Shown here: piece after piece, positions 15,836-23,395 of the stretch | Numbering within the stretch: the stretch's first letter is position 1 | Layout: each line of letters starts with the position of its first letter | Source: JAVBLQ01 sp031553435 | Lineage (GTDB): Bacteria; Bacteroidota; Bacteroidia; Bacteroidales; Azobacteroidaceae | Direction: 5' to 3' | Length of the DNA stretch: 38,466 nucleotides | Assembly: GCA_031553435.1 (NCBI GenBank) | Contig: JAVBLQ010000016.1 | Location: 1 to 38,466, forward strand | Position numbers and translations under genes: made by a program | The notes under the pieces: generated by a model | What the model was told of the DNA's origin: nothing | Databases searched by the model: none | Seen by the model: the letters and a program-made list of their open reading frames with translations, nothing else

Positions 15836-15875
15836 TTTCAATTGTCCATTTTCAATTTTCAACTTTCAATTCCCC
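15759..15875. repeat. Inverted repeat spanning a gene start
   Basis: Left arm 15759-15788 reads GGGAAATTGAAAGTGGAAAA and continues; the right arm 15846-15875, read on the minus strand, is GGGGAATTGAAAGTTGAAAA and continues. The arms match over about 30 bases with a few mismatches and are 57 bases apart. The element covers the end of the acyltransferase gene and the start codon plus leader of the NigD-like gene. Confidence 0.65.
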
Positions 15876-17009
15876 TTTTGCGATCAGGTTATTTTTCAAC
15901 GGATTTACATACATCTGAAGAAGTTTTTCCATCAAAAACGGAACATTTTTATCCGGTATCTGGATCAGATCGATCTTTTTTTGCAAATATTCATCAAAGG
16001 CCTGAATATGTTCTTTGGTATATTTTTCCGTAAAGCGGTTTTCTCCGGTTAACCTGTCGTATGCAATATAATTTCCCGGATAAAAACGGTAATTCAAATG
16101 AATCTCACGATCTATAATTTCGGCAACTTTAGTGACTAATTGTTGTTTTTCCAAAGAAGGATCTAATTGGTCTAATTGCGGATTGATCGGGAATCCGATT
16201 TGAAAATGCACTTCTCCTTTGAATCCGAACAAACCGGTTTCCATATTGATCAGGTCATCCAACGGCGATTTTTTATAATCCGGATTATCTCTTTTTAATT
16301 GAAATTCTTTGGCTTTCAAATAATCGCAGGGATCGTATTCGTAAGAAATAGATAGCGGAACGATATTAAGGGCTTTGATGCTCGACAAAAAATCGTGTCC
16401 GTATAAACTCAACATTTTTATCAGGCTTTCCTGCGTATGATCATTCGAATCTTTTGACCGGCCTTCTCTTTGAGCAATCCAGATGGATTGATTTTTTTCA
16501 TTGATGGTATAATGGATATATTTGGACAAGTGTTTGGAAACTTCCAACATTTGCCTGACGGAAACGCCGCGGCGAACGATGAAACTTTTGTTCAGACGTA
16601 CCAGTTTTTCTATCCAGGGATGAATAAGTAAATTATCTCCGATAGCTATCTCGGTAGTATCGAGTCCCTGATCAAATAAAAGGATGCATAAAAAACCGGC
16701 ATCCAGGATGATGTCTCTGTGATTGGACATGAATGTGTATCCTTTATTTTTTTCGATCCGGCTGGCTCCTCTGATATCCAGAGAGGTTGTGGTTCTTTCT
16801 GCAAGACCTGTCACTACATCCCTGACGATTCCTTTTTGAAAATCGGCTTTCGTCTTAAATGTTTTCATTAAGGAAGATACTTTATTCCAATCCATGTCGG
16901 GAATAATGTATCCGGCAACCCTTTCAAATTCGGGATCTTCCAGTAGTTCTGCTATAACGCCCGGAACTTCTTCGTCATACAATGGTCGTATGTCATCAAA
17001 TTCACTCAT
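15852..17009 (-). CDS. Large PlsC-type glycerolipid acyltransferase
   Basis: A 385-residue acyltransferase. The motif SNHRDIILDAG near residue 95 is the His-Asp catalytic pair, and IVRRGVSVRQM followed by IAQREGRSKDSND near 180 corresponds to the acceptor-binding block (EGxxS-like). There is no clear membrane segment; association with the membrane surface is likely. Bacteroidota use such proteins in phospholipid synthesis, but whether the acceptor is glycerol-3-phosphate, lysophosphatidate or another lipid cannot be read. Its ATG overlaps the ddl stop as ATGA, so the two are translationally coupled. The last eight residues, KGELKVEN, come from the right arm of an inverted repeat. Confidence 0.85.
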   Translation of the reverse strand: MSEFDDIRPLYDEEVPGVIAELLEDPEFERVAGYIIPDMDWNKVSSLMKTFKTKADFQKGIVRDVVTGLAERTTTSLDIRGASRIEKNKGYTFMSNHRDIILDAGFLCILLFDQGLDTTEIAIGDNLLIHPWIEKLVRLNKSFIVRRGVSVRQMLEVSKHLSKYIHYTINEKNQSIWIAQREGRSKDSNDHTQESLIKMLSLYGHDFLSSIKALNIVPLSISYEYDPCDYLKAKEFQLKRDNPDYKKSPLDDLINMETGLFGFKGEVHFQIGFPINPQLDQLDPSLEKQQLVTKVAEIIDREIHLNYRFYPGNYIAYDRLTGENRFTEKYTKEHIQAFDEYLQKKIDLIQIPDKNVPFLMEKLLQMYVNPLKNNLIAKGELKVEN

Positions 17010-17998
17010 ATCTTATTCAATTCATTTTCAATAATATCTGTCATCACATCTTTCATGGTCAATCCGGCGGCCTGCACTTGTTGAGGAATAAAGCTGGTCG
17101 ACGTCATTCCCGGAGTGGTGTTTACTTCCAGCATTTTTATAACTCCTTCGGGAGAAACGATATAATCAACTCTTATCAGTCCTTTGGCTCCCAATAGATC
17201 GTATATTCCGGAAGTCAGTGATTGTACTTCTTTTGTTAACTCGCCGGAAATTCTGGCGGGAGTTATTTCGTCAGATTGTCCTGCATATTTTGCATCAAAA
17301 TCAAAAAACTCATTTTTACTGACTACTTCCGTAACGGGTAATACAACTTCTTTCCCTCTTACTTTATAACAACCGCAAGTCAATTCGGTTCCGGCCATGA
17401 AACTTTCTATGATTACTTCCTGTCCTTCGGCAAAAGCTTTTTGAATGGCGGTTTCGAGTTCTTCCTCCCTTTTTACTTTGGAAGTGCCGAAACTTGAGCC
17501 TCCGTCATTAGGCTTGACGAATAGAGGAAGTCCTAATTTTTCAACGATATTTTTCGAATTATATTTTTCTCCTTTGAAAATATGGATAGAATCAGCCACT
17601 TTGATCCCGAAATTTTTCAAAAATTTATTACATGCAAATTTATTAAAAGTTAATGCGGAAACAAATACTCCGCAGGATGAATATGGAATTCCGGTCATAT
17701 CGAAATAGCCTTGCAGTCTGCCGTCTTCTCCCGGAGTTCCGTGTATGGTGATATAGGCAAAATCAAATTGTACGGTTTTTCCGTTTTTTTGAAAACTGAA
17801 ATTGTTCTTGTCGATATCAATGTTTTCATTGTCATCGATTTTTACATACCATTTATCTTTTTCGATCATGACGATGAACAGATTATAGCGTTCATTGTCA
17901 ATGAATGAATATAAGCCTTTGGCGCTTTTAAGGGAAACAACTATTTCGGAGGAATATCCTCCGGCTACAATGGCGATATTTTTTTTATTATTTATCAT
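17006..17998 (-). CDS. ddl: D-alanine-D-alanine ligase
   Basis: Ddl joins two D-alanines with ATP to make the end of the peptidoglycan stem peptide. The protein has 330 residues and an ATP-grasp fold. Motifs are IAIVAGGYSSE (N-terminal loop with the conserved Ser-Glu), HGTPGEDGRLQGYFDMTGIPYSSCG, LPLFVKPNDGGSSFGTSKV and MLEVNTTPGMTSTSFIPQQ (metal site and C-terminal substrate loop). The Tyr in GIPYSSCG is as in Ddl enzymes that make D-Ala-D-Ala rather than D-Ala-D-Lac. The start is fixed by an ATGA overlap with the rluD-like stop, nine codons inside the longest frame. Confidence 0.96.
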   Translation of the reverse strand: MINNKKNIAIVAGGYSSEIVVSLKSAKGLYSFIDNERYNLFIVMIEKDKWYVKIDDNENIDIDKNNFSFQKNGKTVQFDFAYITIHGTPGEDGRLQGYFDMTGIPYSSCGVFVSALTFNKFACNKFLKNFGIKVADSIHIFKGEKYNSKNIVEKLGLPLFVKPNDGGSSFGTSKVKREEELETAIQKAFAEGQEVIIESFMAGTELTCGCYKVRGKEVVLPVTEVVSKNEFFDFDAKYAGQSDEITPARISGELTKEVQSLTSGIYDLLGAKGLIRVDYIVSPEGVIKMLEVNTTPGMTSTSFIPQQVQAAGLTMKDVMTDIIENELNKI

Positions 17999-19059
17999 AA
18001 ATTTGCGTTGATATAAATTCTCCATTTATCGATTAAATGTTTCATGTCATCTGGAAGTTCGGCGCTGAAAAACATTTCTTTTCCTGTACGAGGGTGGACA
18101 AACCCCAGTGTTTGAGCATGTAAAGCTTGCCGGGGACAAATTTCAAAACAGTTTTTGATGAATTGCTTGTATTTGGGGAGAGTGGTTCCTTTCAGGGTTT
18201 CATGTCCTCCGTATCTTTCGTCATTGAAGAGCGTGTGTCCGATGTATTTCATGTGTGCGCGGATCTGATGAGTTCTTCCTGTTTCCAGTGTACATTCAAC
18301 TAAAGTAACATATCCTAATTTTTCCAATACTTTATAGTGGGTGACGGCGGGTTTTCCGTGTTCCCCGTCGGGAAAAACCGTCATTTGCAGTCTGTCTTTC
18401 AGGTCACGTCCGATATTTCCGGTGATTGTTCCTTCGTCTTCTTTTACGGAACCCCAAACCAGCGCCATGTATTTCCGCTTGGTTGTTTTGTTGAAAAATT
18501 GAAGTCCGAGATGTGTTTTTGCTTCCGCATTTTTAGCGATCAGCAAAAGTCCGGAAGTGTCTTTGTCGATACGATGAACTAATCCGAGTCGGGGATCTCC
18601 GGCATCATAATCCGGATCGTCTTTCAGGTGCCAGGCAATGGCGTTTACCAGGGTGCCGGTGTAATTGCCGTGTCCGGGATGTACCACCAATCCTGCAGGT
18701 TTGTTGACTACCATCAAGTCTTTGTCTTCAAAAACTATATTGAGGGGAATATTTTCCGGAATGATTTCGAGTTCCCTCCGGGGATAATCCATCATGATGA
18801 CAACTACATCTTCAGGTTTGATCCGGTAATTTGATTTGACGGGAACGTCATTGACGAAAATTAATCTGTGTTCTGCAGCTTGTTGAATACGGTTTCGGGA
18901 AATATTTTCTATTCTGTCTGTCAGAAACTTATCGATACGAAGTAAACTTTGACCTTTATCGGCCACAAAACGGAAGTGTTCGTACAATTGCTTGGATTCA
19001 TTCGCAGGCTCAGAACCATCCAGAGATTCATCATCTATGTCTTCAAAAAAGTCTTCCAT
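17995..19059 (-). CDS. RluA/RluD-family 23S rRNA pseudouridine synthase
   Basis: A 354-residue enzyme converting uridine to pseudouridine in large-subunit rRNA. An S4 RNA-binding domain lies at about 38-100 (LLRIDKFLTDRIENISRNRIQ). The catalytic domain has LVHRIDKDTSGLLLIAKN with catalytic D165, and ETGRTHQIRAHM, both family signatures. Length and domain order fit RluD, which modifies helix 69, but RluC-type specificity cannot be excluded. An acidic N-terminal tail of about 20 residues is unusual. Second gene of the PASTA run, 14 bases after the PASTA gene and overlapping ddl. Confidence 0.93.
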   Translation of the reverse strand: MEDFFEDIDDESLDGSEPANESKQLYEHFRFVADKGQSLLRIDKFLTDRIENISRNRIQQAAEHRLIFVNDVPVKSNYRIKPEDVVVIMMDYPRRELEIIPENIPLNIVFEDKDLMVVNKPAGLVVHPGHGNYTGTLVNAIAWHLKDDPDYDAGDPRLGLVHRIDKDTSGLLLIAKNAEAKTHLGLQFFNKTTKRKYMALVWGSVKEDEGTITGNIGRDLKDRLQMTVFPDGEHGKPAVTHYKVLEKLGYVTLVECTLETGRTHQIRAHMKYIGHTLFNDERYGGHETLKGTTLPKYKQFIKNCFEICPRQALHAQTLGFVHPRTGKEMFFSAELPDDMKHLIDKWRIYINANL

Positions 19060-19073
19060 GTGGAGGGAATATT

Positions 19074-19691
19074 TCAGAACCAGGAATCGTCTTCGCTTTC
19101 TTGAGGAGTGATACTTTGTTCAATTATTGTAGTGTCTACTTCATCTGCGGCTCCACTACTTACCACTAATGTCAACGGACTGGAGACAGGTACCCTGGTA
19201 CCGGCATTCAAATCTTTTCCTCTTACTTTCAGCCCCAGAACTAAATCCTTATAATTTGAATCAACAAATTCAACCGTGATATTATCAAATCCTGTGGCTT
19301 TGAGCAGTGCAAGCGCCTGGCGTTGAGACATGTCTAACACATCGGGTACAACCAGGGATTGAGGAGCAAAAGCATTGATTGTGATGAATACAATTCTGTC
19401 TTCCTTGACTTTAGAATTGGCGATAGGTATCATTTCTACAATGGTTCCCGGTTTGGCTTCTTTTCTGTAAACGGAATCAATAACACTGAAACGTAGTTTA
19501 GCTTTTTCCAGGTAAGGAACAGCATCCGCTACTTTTAGACCTTTAACGTTTGGAACAGTAACTACCTTGTTATGATTGGTATAGCTTTTCAGCCATAAGA
19601 GTAAACAAATTCCCACAACCAATAGAATACCTATGGCAAGTAAGAAATTTTTTATGATGATACTATTTGTTATAACGCTCCAAACTTTCAT
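19074..19691 (-). CDS. Membrane-anchored PASTA-domain protein
   Basis: A 205-residue protein with a short cytoplasmic N-terminus, one membrane segment (about 14-34) and a periplasmic part with two PASTA repeats: VTVPNVKGLKVADAVPYLEK (about 45-110) and LVVPDVLDMSQRQALALLKA (about 113-180). PASTA domains bind peptidoglycan fragments. In Firmicutes and Actinobacteria they sit on Ser/Thr kinases and penicillin-binding proteins; here the protein has no kinase and ends in an acidic tail. It heads the run containing ddl, which suggests a structural link to the cell wall, though the function in Bacteroidota is not known to me. Confidence 0.88.
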   Translation of the reverse strand: MKVWSVITNSIIIKNFLLAIGILLVVGICLLLWLKSYTNHNKVVTVPNVKGLKVADAVPYLEKAKLRFSVIDSVYRKEAKPGTIVEMIPIANSKVKEDRIVFITINAFAPQSLVVPDVLDMSQRQALALLKATGFDNITVEFVDSNYKDLVLGLKVRGKDLNAGTRVPVSSPLTLVVSSGAADEVDTTIIEQSITPQESEDDSWF

Positions 19692-19723
19692 TTTTATACT
19701 GTTTTTATTTGAAAACAGGAAGG

Positions 19724-19754
19724 CAAAGGTAAAAAAATAACAGATTAATGCAAA
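19724..19754 (-). promoter_or_regulatory. Promoter of the PASTA-rluD-ddl run
   Basis: On the minus strand TTTG (19754-19751) and TACCTTTG (19731-19724) are 19 bases apart, an exact fit to the Bacteroidota -33/-7 arrangement. The -7 box ends 32 bases before the PASTA ATG. The -33 box is the last part of the stem-loop that follows nadD. Confidence 0.65.
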
Positions 19755-19779
19755 AGGATTTTTTATTTAAATCCTTTTG
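19751..19779. terminator. Stem-loop after nadD, overlapping the next promoter
   Basis: A perfect 11-base-pair stem (CAAAAGGATTT with AAATCCTTTTG) closes a seven-base loop, 18 bases past the nadD stop. No run of T follows directly in the nadD direction, so termination may be partial. Its distal arm contains the TTTG of the following promoter. Confidence 0.6.
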
Positions 19780-19796
19780 TATCTATAGAAATGCTA

Positions 19797-20339
19797 TCAA
19801 AAAATAATCCCTTCAGGTAAAAAAAACCTCAGATCTTTTCCTTCTTTGATAGCTTTTCTGATAAAAGTAGAAGAAATATCTATCATCGGAGCTTGGCAGG
19901 CCTTTACATTTTTGTGTGAGATCACAATGTTTTCGGAACCTCTTCGAGGATAAACAAGGACATTAAATTCATCCAAAAGGATTTGGTAATCTTTCCATTG
20001 ATCAAATATTTTCCAGTTATCCGATCCGATGAGCAAATGAAAAATGTTTCCGGGGAACGCTTCCCGTAAAGCGCGTAAAGTGTGGATTGTATAGGAAGGT
20101 TTAGGCATATTCCATTCAAAATCAGATGCTTTGAATTTGGGATAGTCGCGAATAGCTTTTTTTACCCATTCCAAACGTTGATCTTCCGGATATAAATCGT
20201 TGATGTTTTTCAAAGGACTTTGAGGAGAAACGAGAAACCACACCTCATCAAAATTTTCAAACTCACAAATATAATTTGCAAGCGCTAAATGACCGATGTG
20301 AACCGGATTAAATGATCCTGAGAAAATTCCGACCTTCAT
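19797..20339 (-). CDS. nadD: Nicotinate-nucleotide adenylyltransferase
   Basis: NadD adenylates nicotinate mononucleotide, giving the substrate that NadE amidates. A 180-residue nucleotidyltransferase with VGIFSGSFNPVHIGHLALAN (the phosphate-binding HIGH-type motif), WFLVSPQSPLK, HLLIGSDNWKIFDQW and ISSTFIRKAIKEGKDLRFFL (the ISST-R motif). Length is slightly below the usual 190-210 residues, as in related Bacteroidota. It follows gmk by three bases. Its partner nadE is in the next operon on the same strand. Confidence 0.95.
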   Translation of the reverse strand: MKVGIFSGSFNPVHIGHLALANYICEFENFDEVWFLVSPQSPLKNINDLYPEDQRLEWVKKAIRDYPKFKASDFEWNMPKPSYTIHTLRALREAFPGNIFHLLIGSDNWKIFDQWKDYQILLDEFNVLVYPRRGSENIVISHKNVKACQAPMIDISSTFIRKAIKEGKDLRFFLPEGIIF

Positions 20340-20342
20340 TAT

Positions 20343-20909
20343 TTAGTTTTCTATAAAAGATTTAACCAGATGATATGCTTTTTCTTTGGCCAAATCCAAA
20401 TCGTTATTGATAATAACCTGATCAAATTTAGGCGCGAATGTAAGTTCGTAAGCCGCTTTTTTCAAACGGTCTTCTATAATTTCGGGAGTGTCTGTGCCTC
20501 GTTTTTCCAGGCGTTGCCGGAGCACTTCAATAGACGGGGGTTGTATAAATATGGCCAGGGCTTTCTCTCCATAGAAATTTTTAATATTACATCCGCCCAC
20601 AACATCTACATCAAAAATAACGTTGCCTCCTTCATGAAGAATTCTTTCGACTTCTTCTTTCAGGGTGCCGTAATATCGTCCTTCATAAACTTCTTCGTGT
20701 TCCAGGAAATCACCGGCTGCAATTTTTTTTTTGAATTCTTCGGGGCTTAAAAAATAATATTCCACCCCATGTTGTTCTTCTCCTCTTGGCGGACGACTGG
20801 TTGCGGATATCGAAAATCTCAGGTTCAGGTCTTTTTTCAATAAATAATTGACCATAGTTGATTTTCCGGTACCGGAAGGAGCTGAAAATATGATTAATTT
20901 ACCTGCCAT
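20343..20909 (-). CDS. gmk: Guanylate kinase
   Basis: Gmk phosphorylates GMP to GDP with ATP. The 188 residues are of normal length. The P-loop is IFSAPSGTGKST (8-17), followed by FSISATSRPPRGEEQHGVEY (GMP site with the conserved Ser-Arg), FLEHEEVYEGRYYGT and NVIFDVDVVGGCNIK. Its ATG begins directly after the yicC stop with no spacer, so the two genes are translated in series. The order yicC-gmk-nadD is a usual one in this phylum. Confidence 0.97.
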   Translation of the reverse strand: MAGKLIIFSAPSGTGKSTMVNYLLKKDLNLRFSISATSRPPRGEEQHGVEYYFLSPEEFKKKIAAGDFLEHEEVYEGRYYGTLKEEVERILHEGGNVIFDVDVVGGCNIKNFYGEKALAIFIQPPSIEVLRQRLEKRGTDTPEIIEDRLKKAAYELTFAPKFDQVIINNDLDLAKEKAYHLVKSFIEN

Positions 20910-21782
20910 TTATAAAACATTCAATACTTGTTCTTTAATCTGTTCCAATTCATCTTTCATGCGAACAACAATCTTTTGCATTTCCGCATGGTTGGATTTC
21001 GATCCCAGTGTATTGACCTCCCGTCCGATTTCCTGAATGATGAAGCCCAGTTTTTTTCCCTGACCTTTTCCATCTTTCATTGTATCTATAAAATATTTAA
21101 GATGGTTGTCGAGACGATGTTTTTCTTCATTTACATCCAATTTTTCTATATAATAAATGAGTTCCTGTTCAAAACGATTTTGATCAAAGGATAGGTTCTC
21201 TATTTTTTGGATAGATTCCTGTATCTTTTCTTTTATCTTTTCAATTCGTTCATTTTCATAATTGGCAATATTAATCAATAGGGTGTTGATGTTATCGATT
21301 TTTGAAGTAAACAAATTCTGTAGCATAACTCCTTCTTGTTTACGAAATTCCATCAATTTTTCCAACGCCCGGTCCAATGTGTCGTGAACAACTTTCCATT
21401 CTTCTTCATCCAATTCTGAAATTTCGGTTTTAATTGTTTCCGGCAACCTAAGTAAAACAGAGAACCAATCTTCCGGAAGGGACATATTTAAATTGGAAGC
21501 AATCCCCGTAATTTGTTTATAATATCCTTCTACAACATTCTGATTAATCTGAGTAGATAAGTGTTTCCCGATATTTTCCACATAAATGGATAAATCAACT
21601 TTTCCTCTTTCCAAACGTTGCAATAATTCACTCCGGATATCCATTTCCTTCTCACGGTAAATACTTGGAATCCTTACGTTTAAATCCAATTGTTTGCTAT
21701 TTAAAGACTTGATTTCTACGGTGATTTTTTTATCATTGAATTCGGCAGTTGCCTTACCGAAACCTGTCATTGATAGAATCAT
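20910..21782 (-). CDS. YicC/YloC-family endoribonuclease
   Basis: A 290-residue protein of the YicC family, whose members have been reported as endoribonucleases acting on structured RNA. The N-terminus MILSMTGFGKATAEF and VEIKSLNSKQLDLNVRIP are the family signature. The C-terminal part (DUF1732) contains YIEKLDVNEEKHRLDNHLKYF and GKKLGFIIQEIGREVNTLGSKSNHAEMQ, with conserved Glu and His. First gene of the yicC-gmk-nadD unit. A nested inverted repeat lies directly in front of its start and would form part of the leader if transcription begins beyond it. Confidence 0.95.
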   Translation of the reverse strand: MILSMTGFGKATAEFNDKKITVEIKSLNSKQLDLNVRIPSIYREKEMDIRSELLQRLERGKVDLSIYVENIGKHLSTQINQNVVEGYYKQITGIASNLNMSLPEDWFSVLLRLPETIKTEISELDEEEWKVVHDTLDRALEKLMEFRKQEGVMLQNLFTSKIDNINTLLINIANYENERIEKIKEKIQESIQKIENLSFDQNRFEQELIYYIEKLDVNEEKHRLDNHLKYFIDTMKDGKGQGKKLGFIIQEIGREVNTLGSKSNHAEMQKIVVRMKDELEQIKEQVLNVL

Positions 21783-21790
21783 TTGTAATG

Positions 21791-21900
21791 TGTTTAATTG
21801 TTTAATGTTGAAAGCTTAATTTAATAGACAAAAGAACAAAGATTTTTGTTTATCTTCTTTTGTCTTTTATCTCTAATCTTTCAAAATTAAACATTAAACA
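21791..21900. repeat. Nested inverted repeat upstream of yicC
   Basis: Outer arms: TGTTTAATTGTTTAATGTTG (from 21791) against the reverse of 21878-21900, imperfect over about 23 bases. Inner arms: AGACAAAAGAA (21826-21836) and TTCTTTTGTCT (21855-21865), a perfect 11-base match. The two arm pairs are made of different words. It lies in the divergent yicC/tsaB gap. Confidence 0.6.
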
Positions 21901-21977
21901 ATCTGAAAGATTATCATAAATTTGTGCAAATTTAGTTTTTTATCCTGTAAGACTGTTTAACTATCGACTTAAAAATG

Positions 21978-21985
21978 TAATTTTG
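21978..21985 (+). promoter_or_regulatory. Candidate -7 box for tsaB
   Basis: TAATTTTG matches TAnnTTTG and lies 42 bases before the tsaB ATG. An imperfect -33 box, TTTA at 21956-21959, is 18 bases upstream. Confidence 0.5.
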
Positions 21986-22027
21986 CAGAGAAAAAATTTT
22001 CTCTTTTAATTTTTCACTTGCAAAATT

Positions 22028-22720
22028 ATGTCCGGTATTCTCTGCTTGGAAACAGCAACCAAAGTTTGTTCTGTTGCATTATCCGAAAACGACAATATAG
22101 TATTTGAAAAAATAAGTTACAACGGCCCTTCTCATGCTGCGTTGCTTGGTCTTTTTGTAAAGGAAGCTATTGATTTTGCATGTGATAAAGCTATAAAAAT
22201 CGATGCTATTGCGATCAGTTCCGGCCCAGGATCTTATACAGGTTTACGCATAGGCGTTTCCGAAGCCAAAGGTTTGTGTTATGGATTGGATATTCCTTTG
22301 ATCTCTGTTCCGACCCTGGAAATTATGGCTTCACAGGTAATCAATTCCGGATATCAGTATGACTATTATTGTCCGATGATTGATGCCAGAAGAATGGAAG
22401 CATATACCGCGATATATGACAATAAATTAACATTGGTCAAAGAAATTTCCGCCGATATTGTTGATGGAAATTCATACACAGATTTTTTATCTCACGGAAA
22501 AATGCTTTTCTTTGGAGACGGATCTGCAAAATGTAAGGAAATTATCGGATCGCCCAATGCTTGTTTTTTAGATAATATTTTTCCACATGCGATTTCTATG
22601 CTATCTTTAGCAAATAAATATCTGAAAGAAAAGAAATTCGAAGATGTCGCCTATTTTGAACCTTTTTATCTGAAAGAATTTCAGGCGACGAAAGCGAAAA
22701 ACTTAATTAATATCGTTTAG
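22028..22720 (+). CDS. tsaB: TsaB, partner protein of tRNA t6A synthesis
   Basis: TsaB (YeaZ) forms a complex with TsaD and TsaE that places threonylcarbamoyl on A37 of ANN-decoding tRNAs. The protein has 230 residues and the actin-like ASKHA fold. Recognisable parts are ILCLETATKVCSVAL at the N-terminus, SHAALLGLFVKEAI and AIAISSGPGSYTGLRIGVSEAKGLCYG near residues 60-88, the block that defines the family. It lacks the metal-binding histidines of TsaD, as expected. It is 67 bases ahead of the DUF4290 gene; the spacer holds fragments of the AT-rich repeat words. Confidence 0.94.
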   Translation: MSGILCLETATKVCSVALSENDNIVFEKISYNGPSHAALLGLFVKEAIDFACDKAIKIDAIAISSGPGSYTGLRIGVSEAKGLCYGLDIPLISVPTLEIMASQVINSGYQYDYYCPMIDARRMEAYTAIYDNKLTLVKEISADIVDGNSYTDFLSHGKMLFFGDGSAKCKEIIGSPNACFLDNIFPHAISMLSLANKYLKEKKFEDVAYFEPFYLKEFQATKAKNLINIV

Positions 22721-22787
22721 AAGGTTTAAGGGCGAAAACTTCAAACATTAAATCTTAATTTCAACTTTCAACAAAAAACACTTACAT

Positions 22788-23384
22788 ATGAAATATAATA
22801 CAAAACAAAAACAATTGTTATTACCGGAATACGGACGGAATATACAAAACATGGTTGATTATTGCCTGGCAATCTCCGACAGGGAAGAGCGTAAGCGTTG
22901 CGCCAATACAATCATTAGCATCATGGGAAATATGTTTCCACACCTGAGGGATGTGAACGATTTTAAACATATCCTGTGGGATCATCTGGCCATCATGGCT
23001 GATTTCAAACTGGACATTGATTATCCTTATGAAATTGTAAGAAAAGAAGATTTATACGCTCATCCGCCGAAACTTCATTACCATCAGGGTAAAATCGTTT
23101 ACAAGCATTATGGTAAAAACCTGGAGGCAATGATCGTAAAAGCTACCGAATATAAAAAAGGAGAGGAAAAAGAGCAATTGATCAAACTGCTGGCAAATCA
23201 CATGAAGAAATCATTCCTCACATGGAACAAAGAAGTGGTTGATGATCGTAAAATATTCAAAGACTTAACTGAACTATCGGGAGGTAGGATTTCTTTATCA
23301 GAAGAATCCCATAAATTAACCGAATCTAAAGAAATTCTGATGAATAAAAATAAGAATTTATCCAGAAAAATGAATAAATCTTAA
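22788..23384 (+). CDS. DUF4290-family protein
   Basis: A 198-residue soluble protein, mostly helical and basic at the C-terminus. LLLPEYGRNIQNMVDYCL, MGNMFPHLRDVNDFKHILWDHLAIMA and YAHPPKLHYHQGKIVYKHYG are blocks I know from the Bacteroidota-specific DUF4290 family, which has no established function. It precedes murA by 11 bases and is followed by rimM, a gene order seen repeatedly in the phylum, which hints at a housekeeping role linked to envelope or ribosome biogenesis. The Lys/Glu-rich tail after residue 165 is probably disordered. Confidence 0.85.
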   Translation: MKYNTKQKQLLLPEYGRNIQNMVDYCLAISDREERKRCANTIISIMGNMFPHLRDVNDFKHILWDHLAIMADFKLDIDYPYEIVRKEDLYAHPPKLHYHQGKIVYKHYGKNLEAMIVKATEYKKGEEKEQLIKLLANHMKKSFLTWNKEVVDDRKIFKDLTELSGGRISLSEESHKLTESKEILMNKNKNLSRKMNKS

Positions 23385-23395
23385 GAAATTGATTC

